A stretch of 64,000 bases of DNA from positions 1-64,000 of the forward strand of contig CADBJU010000020.1 in the NCBI GenBank assembly GCA_902795045.1. The letters are read 5' to 3'. The position numbers and the translations under genes were made by a program. Below the pieces are notes generated by a model that saw only the letters and a list, made by a program, of their open reading frames with translations, was not told the DNA's origin and did not search any database. Positions 43,101-52,045 of this stretch are shown here, piece by piece. Every line of letters starts with the position of its first letter. The first letter of the stretch is position 1. Source of the stretch: Oscillospiraceae bacterium (lineage in GTDB: Bacteria; Bacillota; Clostridia; Oscillospirales; Oscillospiraceae).

Positions 43101-43803
43101 TGTGGTCAACAACCTCTCTGCCGACGGCATTGCCCGCAGCGTGGAGAGCTTTGCAGAAAAGCTCAAGACCGCGCAGATCGTCTTCATCCCCGGCGGCTTC
43201 TCCGGCGGCGACGAGCCGGACGGCTCCGGCAAATTCATCACCGCCTTCTTCCGCAATGCCGCTGTCAAGGAGGGCGTGACCGAGCTTCTGGAAAAGCGCG
43301 ACGGCCTCATGTGCGGCATCTGCAACGGCTTCCAGGCGCTCATCAAGTTAGGGCTGGTTCCCTATGGCAAAATCATCGACACGGACGAAAACTGCCCCAC
43401 CCTGAGCTTCAACACCATTGCCCGCCACCAGTCCCGCATTGTGCGCACGCGCATCGCCTCCAACAAGTCCCCCTGGCTTTCTCTCACCGAGGTGGGCGAG
43501 GTCTACAGCGTGCCCATCTCCCACGGCGAGGGCCGCTTCCTCGCGGATGATGCCCTGATCCGAGAGCTTGCTGCGAACGGTCAGATCGCCACCCAGTATG
43601 TGGACTTTGACGATCAGGCCACCGGTGACGTGCACTTTAACCCCAACGGCTCCCTCTACGCCATCGAGGGCATCACCTCCCCGGACGGGCGCGTCTTCGG
43701 CAAGATGGGCCACTCCGAGCGCATCGGCGCAAATCTGTACCGCAACGTCCCCGGCAACTATGATATCCGCATGTTTGAAGCGGCAGTCAAATACTTTCGC
43801 TGA
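40114..43803 (+). CDS. purL: FGAM synthetase, single-chain
   Basis: A 1229-aa long-form PurL (FGAM synthase plus glutaminase in one chain), instead of the PurSQL complex usual in Bacillus-type Firmicutes. Linker/synthetase motifs SDHCRHTTF and NETHNHPTEIEPFGGA are early; the C-terminal class I glutaminase has Cys1070 (GICNGFQ) and the His1200/Glu1202 pair (HSE). Start chosen at ATG 40114 with GGAGG; the upstream extension lies in purD. Confidence 0.96.
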   Translation: MVFRVFAEKKPGLDNDARALLNDAKTLLDIKGLERVRLLNRYDVENIDETLFNYAVKTVFSEPQLDQTYTEPELEGAHVFAVEYLPGQFDQRADSAAQCIQIISQGNRPLVRSARVYALYGALTDSEITEIKKYVINPVEAREASLEKPETLAVKYDIPTTVETLDGFNQLSREELAAFAASHGLAMDTDDIAFCQAYFQKEGRDPTITEIRVLDTYWSDHCRHTTFNTVIDSVKFEDALLQTAYNDYLETRKALNRTKPVCLMDVATLAVKALRKQGKLDKLDESEEINACTVKITVNVDGKDEPWLLLFKNETHNHPTEIEPFGGAATCIGGAIRDPLSGRAYVYGAMRLTGAADPTVPISETLPGKLPQRKIVTTAAAGYSSYGNQIGLATGIVDELYHPGYAAKRMEIGAVVAAAPAENVRRETPAPGDVVILLGGSTGRDGIGGATGSSKAHNAHSVETCGAEVQKGNAPEERKLQRLFRNGDACRMIKRCNDFGAGGVSVAIGELADGLDIDLNRVPRKYEGLDGTELAISESQERMAVVVEKENVDAFLALAHAENLQACPVAVVKAEARLTMRWNGKTIVDLSRAFLDTNGADKHIDVSVAAPQNFNKQVSGGFAENYRALASDLNCCSRRGLSERFDSTIGAGTVLMPFGGKNQLTPIQAMVQKVSVERKHTDDCSVMAWGYNPYITEKSPYHGAYLAVVESVCKLVATGTRFEDVYLSFQEYFERLGHDAERWGKPLAALLGAFRAQMELGIGAIGGKDSMSGSFEKLHVPPTLVSFAVTTEKTGNIVSPELKAAGHCLMRLAPEYGEDGLPKADSLLKLFDRVTALLRSGEAVACYTPGFGGIAEAVLKMAIGNGIGVEFADGLSVKELFGYDYGAFLLETVTEIPGAQLIGRTTENPALTMNGEELKLADLLTRYENKLEGVYSCNIPTLDQPMETFSFNADKRVAPAIKCAKPKVLIPAFPGTNCEYDSAKAVRDAGAEAEVFVVNNLSADGIARSVESFAEKLKTAQIVFIPGGFSGGDEPDGSGKFITAFFRNAAVKEGVTELLEKRDGLMCGICNGFQALIKLGLVPYGKIIDTDENCPTLSFNTIARHQSRIVRTRIASNKSPWLSLTEVGEVYSVPISHGEGRFLADDALIRELAANGQIATQYVDFDDQATGDVHFNPNGSLYAIEGITSPDGRVFGKMGHSERIGANLYRNVPGNYDIRMFEAAVKYFR

Positions 43804-43829
43804 GGCGAAAACGATTATGAGGTGCGACC

Positions 43830-45506
43830 ATGTCTTATAAAACCGATATTGAAATCGCGCAGGAATGCGCCATGCAGCCCATCGGCGAGATCGCCCGCCG
43901 GGCGCACGTGGATGAAAAGTATCTGGAGCAGTATGGCCGTTACAAGGCCAAAATCGACCCGGCCCTGCTGAAAGAGACCAAGCGCGAAAACGGCAAGCTG
44001 GTCCTCGTCACCGCCATCACCCCCACCCCCGCGGGCGAGGGCAAGACCACCACGACCATCGGCCTTGCCGACGGTCTCAGGCGCATCGGCAAGGATGTGA
44101 CCGTTGCCCTGCGTGAGCCCTCCCTCGGCCCCGTGTTTGGCGTCAAGGGCGGCGCCGCCGGCGGCGGCTATGCCCAGGTGGTCCCCATGGAGGACATCAA
44201 CCTCCACTTCACCGGCGACTTCCACGCCATCGGCGCTGCCAACAATCTGCTGGCCGCTATGCTCGACAACCACATCCAGCAGGGGAACGCCCTGCACATC
44301 GACCCCCGCCGCATCACCTGGAAGCGCTGTGTGGACATGAACGACCGCCAGCTCCGCTTCGTGGTGGATGGTCTCGGCGGCAAGGTCAACGGCACCCCGC
44401 GCGAGGACGGCTTTGACATCACGGTGGCAAGCGAGATCATGGCGGTGTTCTGCCTGGCCTCCTCCATCACCGATCTCAAGGAGCGCCTCGGCCGCATCAT
44501 CGTGGGCTACAGCTACGAGGGAAAGCCCGTCACCGCCGCGGATCTCAAGGCCGTCGGCGCCATGGCGGCGCTTTTGAAGGACGCGCTCAAGCCCAATCTG
44601 GTCCAGACTCTCGAGGGCACCCCGGCCTTTGTCCACGGCGGCCCCTTCGCCAACATCGCCCACGGCTGCAACTCCGTCATGGCGACCCGCATGGCCCTCA
44701 AGATGGGCGACTACACCGTCACAGAAGCCGGCTTTGGCGCGGACCTCGGCGCGGAGAAGTTCCTGGACATCAAGTGCCGCATGGCGGGCCTGACCCCCGA
44801 CGCGGTGGTGGTCGTGGCGACCGTGCGCGCGCTCAAGATGCACGGCGGCCTAGCCAAGACCGAGCTTGCGAGCGAGGATCTGAACGCTCTTGAGAAGGGC
44901 ATCCCGAACCTTCTGCGCCATGTGTCCAACATCAAGAACGTCTACGGCCTGCCCTGCGTGGTGGCGGTCAACCGCTTCCCGACGGATACGGATGCCGAGA
45001 TCGACTTCATCATCAAAAAGTGCCGCGAGCTCGGCGTCAACACTGTGCTTTCCACCGTCTGGGCCGAGGGCGGCAAGGGCGGCGAGGCCCTGGCCCGCGA
45101 GGTCGTGCGCCTGTGCGAGGAAGAAAAGAGCGACTTTAAGTTCTCCTATGAGCTTGACGGCAGCATCGAGGACAGGATCAGGGCCGTCGTCACCCGCATC
45201 TACGGCGGCAAGGATGTGAGCATCCTGCCCGCCGCGCAGAAGCAGATCGACGAGCTTACCAGGCTCGGCTTTGCAAGCCTGCCCGTCTGCATCGCCAAGA
45301 CCCAGTACAGCTTCTCCGACGATCCCACGAAGCTCGGCGCGCCCGAGGACTTCACCGTCACGGTGAAGAACGTCAAGGTCTCCGCCGGCGCGGGCTTCAT
45401 CGTCGTGCTCACCGGCGACATCATGACCATGCCGGGCCTTCCGAAGGCGCCCGCCGCCGAGAAGATCGACGTGGACGAAAACGGCAGGATCAGCGGCCTG
45501 TTCTGA
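43830..45506 (+). CDS. fhs: Formate-tetrahydrofolate ligase
   Basis: 558 aa. ATP-dependent synthesis of 10-formyl-THF from formate. The P-loop-like [11 protein letters not shown] (65-75) and [23 protein letters not shown] are family hallmarks. Last gene of the cluster; it feeds both purine transformylases encoded upstream and pairs logically with the formate channel. SD GAGGTG. Confidence 0.97.
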   Translation: MSYKTDIEIAQECAMQPIGEIARRAHVDEKYLEQYGRYKAKIDPALLKETKRENGKLVLVTAITPTPAGEGKTTTTIGLADGLRRIGKDVTVALREPSLGPVFGVKGGAAGGGYAQVVPMEDINLHFTGDFHAIGAANNLLAAMLDNHIQQGNALHIDPRRITWKRCVDMNDRQLRFVVDGLGGKVNGTPREDGFDITVASEIMAVFCLASSITDLKERLGRIIVGYSYEGKPVTAADLKAVGAMAALLKDALKPNLVQTLEGTPAFVHGGPFANIAHGCNSVMATRMALKMGDYTVTEAGFGADLGAEKFLDIKCRMAGLTPDAVVVVATVRALKMHGGLAKTELASEDLNALEKGIPNLLRHVSNIKNVYGLPCVVAVNRFPTDTDAEIDFIIKKCRELGVNTVLSTVWAEGGKGGEALAREVVRLCEEEKSDFKFSYELDGSIEDRIRAVVTRIYGGKDVSILPAAQKQIDELTRLGFASLPVCIAKTQYSFSDDPTKLGAPEDFTVTVKNVKVSAGAGFIVVLTGDIMTMPGLPKAPAAEKIDVDENGRISGLF

Positions 45507-45524
45507 GAGATTTCCATTCTATGA

Positions 45525-45572
45525 CAAAAAAGCACCGCAGAGAGCACAAAATGCTCCCTGCGGTGCTTTTTC
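45525..45572 (+). terminator. Terminator of the pyr/pur cluster
   Basis: AAAAAGCACCGCAG and CTGCGGTGCTTTTT arms with a small inner GAGCA/TGCTC stem, 18 bp after fhs. Confidence 0.92.
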
Positions 45573-45586
45573 GGCGAAATCAACGA

Positions 45587-45615
45587 TTGAAAAGCGGCAT
45601 CATGCGTGGTATGCT
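45587..45615 (+). promoter_or_regulatory. Promoter of the YczE-like/nuclease pair
   Basis: TTGAAA (45587-45592), 17-bp spacer, TATGCT (45610-45615). Confidence 0.55.
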
Positions 45616-45645
45616 GTGTTGACATCAAGACAGAGGCGATACGAC

Positions 45646-46326
45646 ATGACTTTGGAAAATCTGCGCGAAAACCGCTCGGCGCGCGCAATTATATTAAATA
45701 TGCTGCTTGCGGCGGTGAGCCTGTTCATAAACGGCTTCGGTGTGTACCTGACCATCCAGGCCAATATCGGCGCGGGGCCCTGGGATGTGCTGAACCTGGG
45801 TCTCTCCAAAACCTTCGGCATCCTCTACGGCACCGCCTCCATCGCTGTGTCGCTGACCATCCTGATTATCGACATCCTGCTCAACGAGCCCATCGGCATC
45901 GCCATGTTCATCGACGCTTTCGTGGTGGGAAAATCGGTGGACTTCTTCAATCGTATCAACGCCGTGCCCGCCCGCAGCTCCCTCTGGGCGGGGATCCCCG
46001 TGATGCTCCTGGGCCTTGTCATCATGGCCTACACTCAGTATACCTACATGATTGCCTCCCTCGGCTGCGGCCCGCGCGATACGCTGCTGGTGGGCCTTGC
46101 CAAGCGGGTCAAGCGCGTCCCCATCGGCGCGGTGAGCATTGCGCTTTTGAGCACCGCGACCCTTATCGGCTGGCTCCTGGGCGGCCCGGTCGGCATCGGC
46201 ACCTTGATCTGCGCTTTCTGCACCGGCCCCATCATGCAGGCGGCCTTTGCCAGCGTTCACTTTGACGCCACCGCCATCCGCCATCAGCCCCTGCGCGACT
46301 CCCTCCGGGTCTTTCTGGCGCGATGA
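45646..46326 (+). CDS. YczE/YitT-like integral membrane protein
   Basis: 226 aa from the ATG at 45646 (SD GAGGCGAT). About five transmembrane helices; the GPWDVLNLGLSKTFGILYGTASI and CGPRDTLLVGLAKR segments mark a pseudo-repeat typical of the YczE family, whose biochemical role is unknown. Overlaps the next gene by 4 bp. Confidence 0.8.
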   Translation: MTLENLRENRSARAIILNMLLAAVSLFINGFGVYLTIQANIGAGPWDVLNLGLSKTFGILYGTASIAVSLTILIIDILLNEPIGIAMFIDAFVVGKSVDFFNRINAVPARSSLWAGIPVMLLGLVIMAYTQYTYMIASLGCGPRDTLLVGLAKRVKRVPIGAVSIALLSTATLIGWLLGGPVGIGTLICAFCTGPIMQAAFASVHFDATAIRHQPLRDSLRVFLAR

Positions 46327-47078
46327 CACAGCAGGAGCTGGAGCGGGCCGTCTGCGCCGTGATCTGCCAGGCGGACGGTATCAAGGCCCGCGAGATCGCG
46401 GACAGGCTGGGCGTTGACCGCAAAACCGTCAATCAGCTTTTGTACGCCTCCCCGCTGATGAAGGAGCTGTGCTGGCAGGACCGGGACTGCAAATGGCACG
46501 GCATTGTCCGCCAGGCCCGCCCCCATATCGGCTTACAGGAGTTTGCGGGGTATTATGACACGGTTGCGGGTTTTCTCGGCCTCACGGAGGACGAATGGCT
46601 GAAAGCCTTGACCGAGGGCTGCACCAATATCGGGCGTAACCTCAATGATACGCGTGGCCTCATCCACTCCTTCCGCGACTGCCGGGAGACGATGGTGAGC
46701 CTGTTTGACGATCTGCTGTACCTGCTTGGGAGGTCCTGTCTCGACTGGGAGATCGCCTTTGAGCTGCGGCTCAAGCGCTCTCGCTATGTGCGCATTTATG
46801 CCGATGTGCTGATCATCACGGAAAACCGCGTCTTCTCGCTGGAGTTCAAGATGAAGGACAAAATCGACCCGGACGAGGTGGAGCAGGCGGCAAAGTACGC
46901 GCCGTTTCTGGAGATCGTCTTCGGCCCGAAGTATGAGATCATCCCGGTCCTGGTGCTGACGAGAGCACGGGAGCAGTTCCGGTTTGTCCCGATCGGGCAC
47001 AGCGACATGGTGCTCCCGGTCTGCTCGGGGGATATGCTGTTCAATGTGTTCGATGAGTATATCGGGTTTCTGAATTGA
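46323..47078 (+). CDS. Winged-helix + PD-(D/E)XK nuclease-like protein
   Basis: 251 aa, no named family recognised. Residues 1-60 resemble a winged-helix DNA-binding domain (AREIADRLGVDRKTVNQLLY). Residues about 140-230 fit a PD-(D/E)XK fold: RIYADVLII (Asp161) and VFSLEFKMK (Glu174-x-Lys176), with a preceding acidic helix (Glu143/Glu147). It could be a small DNA-processing nuclease. It is translationally coupled to the membrane protein before it. A terminator follows. Confidence 0.65.
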   Translation: MTQQELERAVCAVICQADGIKAREIADRLGVDRKTVNQLLYASPLMKELCWQDRDCKWHGIVRQARPHIGLQEFAGYYDTVAGFLGLTEDEWLKALTEGCTNIGRNLNDTRGLIHSFRDCRETMVSLFDDLLYLLGRSCLDWEIAFELRLKRSRYVRIYADVLIITENRVFSLEFKMKDKIDPDEVEQAAKYAPFLEIVFGPKYEIIPVLVLTRAREQFRFVPIGHSDMVLPVCSGDMLFNVFDEYIGFLN

Positions 47079-47080
47079 AA

Positions 47081-47129
47081 GACCAACGGTTTCGCCTTGT
47101 CGGCGCTTACCGTTGGTCTGCTGTTTTTT
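47081..47129. terminator. Terminator between convergent genes
   Basis: GACCAACGGT/ACCGTTGGTC arms, T6 on the plus strand and A-rich start; it serves the nuclease-like gene and probably also the PfkB gene. Confidence 0.88.
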
Positions 47130-48063
47130 ATTCCTCTTCCACGTCCAGCTCCAGACCAAGTTCACGCGGGCGGAAGCGCGGGCACACATTTTCCGACACC
47201 TTGATGACCGAGGCCGCCAGGCGCGTGCCGATCTCCACGGCCTCGCGCATGCTCTTGTGATAGGTAAGCCCGACGGAGACTCCGGCACAGAAGGCGTCGC
47301 CCGCGCCGGTGGTATCGCGCACCTTCACATGCTCCGCCGGGAAGTAGCCCACTTCGCCGCTGCGGCTTGCGTAGACCGCACCGCGGCTGCCCATGGTGAC
47401 GACGATGGCGGGGATGTTCGCGCTTTCAAGCCGGGCGGGGAGATCCGCGCACAGGACCTCGGGCGTTGCCTTCGAGTAGTCTGCCACAAAGAGGATGCCG
47501 GCTTCGGCCTGGTTGCAGACAAAGCAGTCCATGCGCTGCAGAAAGTCCCGCCGCTCGGAGGCAATGCCCATGTTGGCGACCACGCCGTAGACGGGCACGC
47601 CGTGCTTCTCCGCAAGGTCGAGGGCGCGCTTGACGATATCCTTGCCGACATCGGCCTCAATGACCACGCTGTCGGCGTTTTTGAAAATCTCGTCGCCCTT
47701 TTCGTCCAGAATGTCACAGATGCGGCTGAGGTCGGGGCGCTGGGAGATGGAGCCCGCGAGGTCCCCTGTCTGGTCGAAGACCGCAAGCCACATGCCCATC
47801 CCGTTCGGCACTTTGCGGATGTAGTCGGTGTTCACCTTGTGGCGGCGCAGCTTGCGCAGCACGTCCTCACCCTGGGCGGTATCGTCCACGAGGCTTACGA
47901 AGGTGGGGCGCAGCTCGACATTGGCAATATCCTCGGCAACGTTCCGGCCCACGCCGCCGTGGACAAACTGGATCTCCCCGGCATTTCGCCCGGTGGGGAG
48001 GTACAGATCCTCCGGAAAACCCTTCACATCCACGAACACCGCGCCGATCACCACAATAGCCAT
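47128..48063 (-). CDS. PfkB-family carbohydrate kinase
   Basis: A 311-aa ribokinase-fold kinase. HGGVGRNVAEDI (35-46) and DTTGAGDAFCAG (250-261, catalytic Asp256) are intact. The substrate is not clear; the GGVGRN loop is shared with the first PfkB protein of this window, and both may act on nucleosides or related sugars. Divergent from galM, whose product handles hexoses. Own promoter. Confidence 0.85.
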   Translation of the reverse strand: MAIVVIGAVFVDVKGFPEDLYLPTGRNAGEIQFVHGGVGRNVAEDIANVELRPTFVSLVDDTAQGEDVLRKLRRHKVNTDYIRKVPNGMGMWLAVFDQTGDLAGSISQRPDLSRICDILDEKGDEIFKNADSVVIEADVGKDIVKRALDLAEKHGVPVYGVVANMGIASERRDFLQRMDCFVCNQAEAGILFVADYSKATPEVLCADLPARLESANIPAIVVTMGSRGAVYASRSGEVGYFPAEHVKVRDTTGAGDAFCAGVSVGLTYHKSMREAVEIGTRLAASVIKVSENVCPRFRPRELGLELDVEEE

Positions 48064-48105
48064 AAGCGTCCTCCTTTTGCCCGGGGGCTTTTTGTCTATG
48101 CCTTA

Positions 48106-48134
48106 ACTATAAAAAGAATGTTAACTTTTGTCAA
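48106..48134 (-). promoter_or_regulatory. Promoter of the PfkB gene
   Basis: TTGACA (48129-48134), 17-bp spacer, TATAGT (48106-48111) on the minus strand. Confidence 0.75.
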
Positions 48135-48173
48135 GGCACAATGAAAAGCATTTCTTTTTTTTCCTGTTTGTGC

Positions 48174-48179
48174 TACAAT
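48174..48179 (+). promoter_or_regulatory. Possible -10 of galM
   Basis: TACAAT about 30 bp before the galM start; the -35 region is only T-rich. Confidence 0.35.
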
Positions 48180-48209
48180 CCATTCGAATATGTTTTTGGG
48201 AGGCATACT

Positions 48210-49253
48210 ATGTCTGTTTCAGTTCGACCCTTCGGCTCCCTCTCCACCGGGGAGGAGGTCCATGCCTATACCATCACCAATGACGGCGGCGCAAGCTGCA
48301 CCGTCCTTGACTACGGCGCAATCGTCCAGGCTATTTGTGTACCCAATAAGGACGGCGGCTTTACCGACGTGGTGCTCGGGTACGACACGGCCGCTGAGTA
48401 CGAGACCGGGCGCGGCCACCTCGGCGGCATGATCGGCAGGGTTGCCAACCGCCTCGGAGGCGCGCGCTTCAACTTAAACGGCAAGGAATATTTGCTTGAA
48501 AAGAACAACGGCAATAACTGCCTGCACGGCGGCTCGAGAAGCTATGACCACTACATGTGGAACGCCGGGATCGAGGGTGAGAACGGCGTGCGCTTTACCC
48601 GCCTCAGCCCCGACGGGGAGCAGGGTTTTCCCGGCAATCTGAACGTATCGGTGACCTACCGGCTTGAGACCGCAGACGACGGAGACGTCGTTTTCTATAT
48701 GATCTATGAGGCCGAATCCGATGCCGACACCCTCTTCGCCCCCACCAACCACAGCTATTTTGATCTCTCCGGCTGCGGCAAGGCCATGGAGCAGACGCTC
48801 ATCCTCAACGCCACCTCCTGTCTGCCGCTGACGCCGGGCAGCGTGCCAAACGGAAAAATCGTGCCCGTCGGCGGCACCCCCTTTGACTTCACCCGGGAAA
48901 AGCCCATCGGTCGGGATATCGACGCGGACGATGAGCAGCTCAGGCTCGCAAACGGTTACGACCACAACTTCTGCCTCGGCAGCAAGCCCTACGCAGCCGA
49001 GCTCTACAGCGCGGAGACCGGCATCCGTATGGCGGTGTTCACCGACATGCCCGGCGTGCAGGTCTACACCGCAAACGGACTCGGCGAGCAGGTCGGCAAG
49101 GGCGGCGTAAAGACCCACGACCGCGGCGCCGTGTGCCTCGAGACCCAGCTCTGGCCCGACGCCATGAACCACTGGGGCTTTCCCTCTCCCGTCCTCCGCG
49201 CAGGCGAGAAGTGCGGCAGCTTCACCAGTCACCTGTTCCGGGTTGAAAAGTAA
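48210..49253 (+). CDS. galM: Aldose 1-epimerase (galactose mutarotase)
   Basis: 347 aa from the ATG at 48210 (SD GGGAGG). NNCLHGGSRSYDHYMW holds the active-site His, TNHSYFDLSG the second, and ETQLWPDAMNH the catalytic Glu. Interconverts sugar anomers. The peptidase gene begins 18 bp later and may be co-transcribed. Confidence 0.95.
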   Translation: MSVSVRPFGSLSTGEEVHAYTITNDGGASCTVLDYGAIVQAICVPNKDGGFTDVVLGYDTAAEYETGRGHLGGMIGRVANRLGGARFNLNGKEYLLEKNNGNNCLHGGSRSYDHYMWNAGIEGENGVRFTRLSPDGEQGFPGNLNVSVTYRLETADDGDVVFYMIYEAESDADTLFAPTNHSYFDLSGCGKAMEQTLILNATSCLPLTPGSVPNGKIVPVGGTPFDFTREKPIGRDIDADDEQLRLANGYDHNFCLGSKPYAAELYSAETGIRMAVFTDMPGVQVYTANGLGEQVGKGGVKTHDRGAVCLETQLWPDAMNHWGFPSPVLRAGEKCGSFTSHLFRVEK

Positions 49254-49271
49254 ACAGATAGAGGCGATCAA

Positions 49272-52016
49272 ATGGATAACAAAAGACCTCACAGCAGAGA
49301 AAAACGAGTAGGCCAGGGCTCCGTCACCGCCCGCAAGGGCGATCAGGTCAACTTCGGCGGCCCCGTCGGCGGCAGCAGTCAGAACGGCAGACCCGGCCAG
49401 GATCCCACCGGACAGCAGCGCCCCGGCATGCCTGGCGGCCCGACCGGGCAGCAGCGCATGGGCATGTCGAGCCGCAGGACCCAGCGCACCGGGATCCCGC
49501 GCCGTTCCGGCGGCGTCAGCATTTTCGGCATCCTGATCCTGCTCTTTGTCCTTCTGCGCGGCTGCGGAAACGGCGGCGAGACCCAGAGCATCCCGGTCGC
49601 AACGCCCAGACCCACCTCCTATGTCACCGCGGCCCCTGTCCACACCGCCGCTCCGAGCTATACTTCGGCTCCGCAATACAGCAGCGTACAGTCCATCAAT
49701 GACGCGAACCTGATGTTCTCGTCCGAAAATCCGGGCAACTGGAGCGACCTGTTCGGCTCTCTCTTCGGCTACGGCGACAGCTACTCGGGCACAAACCCGA
49801 CGGGCGGCTCCACAGGCGGCAGCGGCCTTCTGCAGGATCTGCCCGGCGTTGTGCCCACCGCCGCACCGACAGCGACGCCGCGGCCGACCGCCACGCCCAG
49901 ACCCACGGCGACAATGAGACCCACCGCCGCGCCCGTCGCGGCGGCAACGCGCGGCAAGTTCTTCACACCTCTCGGCAACGGACGTGATACCGTCACGGTC
50001 ATGGTCTATCTGTGCGGCACGGACCTTGAGTCCAAGTACGGCATGGCGACCTCGGACCTGTCGGAAATGGTGAAGGCCAATATCTCCGACAAGGTAAACG
50101 TTATTGTGGAGACCGGCGGCTGCAGAAGCTGGAAAAACAACGTGGTCTCTAACTCCGCAAACCAGATCTACCGCGTGCAGAGCGGCGGGCTTGAGCGCTT
50201 GGAGAGCAACTTCGGCAGCGCCGCCATGACAAACCCCGCGAACCTGACGAAGTTCATCCAGTACTGCGCGAAAAACTTCCCCGCAAACCGCAACGTGCTC
50301 ATCATGTGGGACCACGGCGGCGGCTCCATCAGCGGCTACGGCTACGATGAAAAGAGCGGCGGGCGCGCCTCCATGACCCTGCCGCAGATCGACCAGGCCC
50401 TGAGCGACGCGGGCGTGACCTTCGACTGGATCGGCTACGACGCCTGCCTCATGTCCACCCTCGAGACAGCGCTGGTCTCCGCCAAGTACGCAGACTACCT
50501 CATCGCCTCCGAAGAGGTGGAGCCCGGCACTGGCTGGTACTACACCGACTGGCTCAACGCCATCTCCAAAAACACCTCTCTGCCCACCGAGGCTCTCGGC
50601 AAGACCATCATCGACAGCTATGTCAGCGCCTGCCGTGCCAAGTCCTACAACGCCCAGGTCACCCTGGCCATGACGGATCTGGCCCAGCTTGAGAGCAAGC
50701 TCCCCGATACCTTCCGCGATTTCTCGATCGCTACCTACGACATGATCGAGGGTGACGACTACCGCCAGGTCTCCAACGCCCGCGCGGGCGCCAGACAGTT
50801 TGCCCAGTCCACCCGCATCAACCAGGTGGACCTGGCCGACCTTGCCCTGCGCATCGGCTCCGAGGAGGGCAAGGCCCTCGCCCGGACTATCCAGGACTGC
50901 GTCAAGTATAACGGCACCACCATCACCAAGTGCTACGGCCTGAGCATCTACTTCCCCTATGAGAGCATGAGCTCGGTGTCCTCGGCCATCAATACCTATG
51001 ACACCCTCGGCCTTGACGAGGAGTATGCCAAGGTCATCAGGAGCTTTGCAAGCCTTGAGTACGGCGGCCAGGTGGGCTCTTCCGCCTCCCAGAGCTACGG
51101 CTACTCCAGCGGCGGCTTCGACTCCTACGGCGACCTGCTCAATACGCTCCTGGGCGGCTACTCCTATGCCGACAGCAGTTCCTACGGCGGCTCGGCCTAT
51201 GGCAGCTCCGGCCCCTCGGGCGCTCTCTCCGGCGGCTACACCAATTCCTACGGGCAGTCGAGCGCGGGCTATAGCCTCGATATGGGCGATCTGTTCAGTC
51301 TCTTCTCCGCCTTCTCCGGGCGCAGCCTCGGCGGTGACAAGAGCTGGGTCGATACACAGCTGATCGCCGATCACGCGAAGGCCATGAGCGAAAGCTTCCT
51401 CGACCCCGGCAGGCTTACGGTCTCCTACGCAAACGGCCGCCCCGTCGTCTCCCTGACGGACAAGGAGTGGGCCCAGATCCAGACTGTGGAGCTGAACGTC
51501 TTTGCCGACGACGGCGAGGGCTATTTCGACCTGGGCCTGGATAACCTCTTCGAGATCGAAGACGGCAATCTCCTGATCGACTACGACGCCACATGGCTCA
51601 CCATCAACGGACAGCTCGTGGCCTACTACCTCGTCTCCGACAGCCAGAACCCGGACGGCAGCTGGACCACCATCGGCCGGATCCCGGCGCTCTTAAACGG
51701 CGAGAAGGTCAATCTCCAGGTCATCTTCAACGACGAAAACCGCTACGGCACCGTCACCGGGGCCTACCCGTACTACACCGATGGCGAGACCGAGGCAAGT
51801 CCCAAGGGGCTTGTCCCGCTCCGGCGCGGCGACAGGCTGGAGTTTGTCTGCGACTACTACGGCTACGACAACAGCTTCCAGGCCACCCACAAGCTCGACT
51901 CAAGCCTCGTTGTCACGGACGAGCTGATGCTTGAAAACCTCAGCGTCACCAACAACGTCATCCCCAGCTATCGCTTTACCGACATTTACGGCAACCACTA
52001 TTGGCTCAGATTCTGA
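49272..52016 (+). CDS. Membrane-anchored clostripain-family (C11) cysteine peptidase
   Basis: 914 aa. A Gly/Gln/Arg-rich basic cytoplasmic part (1-80), one transmembrane helix (about 82-96), a Thr/Pro-rich linker with repeated PTATPRPTA units (about 190-225), then a C11 domain (about 238-600) with catalytic His348 (MWDHGGG) and Cys392 (GYDACLMS), followed by a Gly/Ser/Tyr-rich stretch and a C-terminal beta domain. Extracellular Arg/Lys-directed peptidase by family. The next gene lies 29 bp downstream with a strong SD. Confidence 0.88.
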   Translation: MDNKRPHSREKRVGQGSVTARKGDQVNFGGPVGGSSQNGRPGQDPTGQQRPGMPGGPTGQQRMGMSSRRTQRTGIPRRSGGVSIFGILILLFVLLRGCGNGGETQSIPVATPRPTSYVTAAPVHTAAPSYTSAPQYSSVQSINDANLMFSSENPGNWSDLFGSLFGYGDSYSGTNPTGGSTGGSGLLQDLPGVVPTAAPTATPRPTATPRPTATMRPTAAPVAAATRGKFFTPLGNGRDTVTVMVYLCGTDLESKYGMATSDLSEMVKANISDKVNVIVETGGCRSWKNNVVSNSANQIYRVQSGGLERLESNFGSAAMTNPANLTKFIQYCAKNFPANRNVLIMWDHGGGSISGYGYDEKSGGRASMTLPQIDQALSDAGVTFDWIGYDACLMSTLETALVSAKYADYLIASEEVEPGTGWYYTDWLNAISKNTSLPTEALGKTIIDSYVSACRAKSYNAQVTLAMTDLAQLESKLPDTFRDFSIATYDMIEGDDYRQVSNARAGARQFAQSTRINQVDLADLALRIGSEEGKALARTIQDCVKYNGTTITKCYGLSIYFPYESMSSVSSAINTYDTLGLDEEYAKVIRSFASLEYGGQVGSSASQSYGYSSGGFDSYGDLLNTLLGGYSYADSSSYGGSAYGSSGPSGALSGGYTNSYGQSSAGYSLDMGDLFSLFSAFSGRSLGGDKSWVDTQLIADHAKAMSESFLDPGRLTVSYANGRPVVSLTDKEWAQIQTVELNVFADDGEGYFDLGLDNLFEIEDGNLLIDYDATWLTINGQLVAYYLVSDSQNPDGSWTTIGRIPALLNGEKVNLQVIFNDENRYGTVTGAYPYYTDGETEASPKGLVPLRRGDRLEFVCDYYGYDNSFQATHKLDSSLVVTDELMLENLSVTNNVIPSYRFTDIYGNHYWLRF

Positions 52017-52045
52017 GCGTGGAATTATACAGGAGGTACAAAATT

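Noticed and set aside
48474-51374. Long minus-strand ORF (966 aa) over galM and the C11 peptidase
   Set aside because: Covers two well-supported plus-strand genes; low-complexity Gly/Ala/Arg content indicates a shadow.
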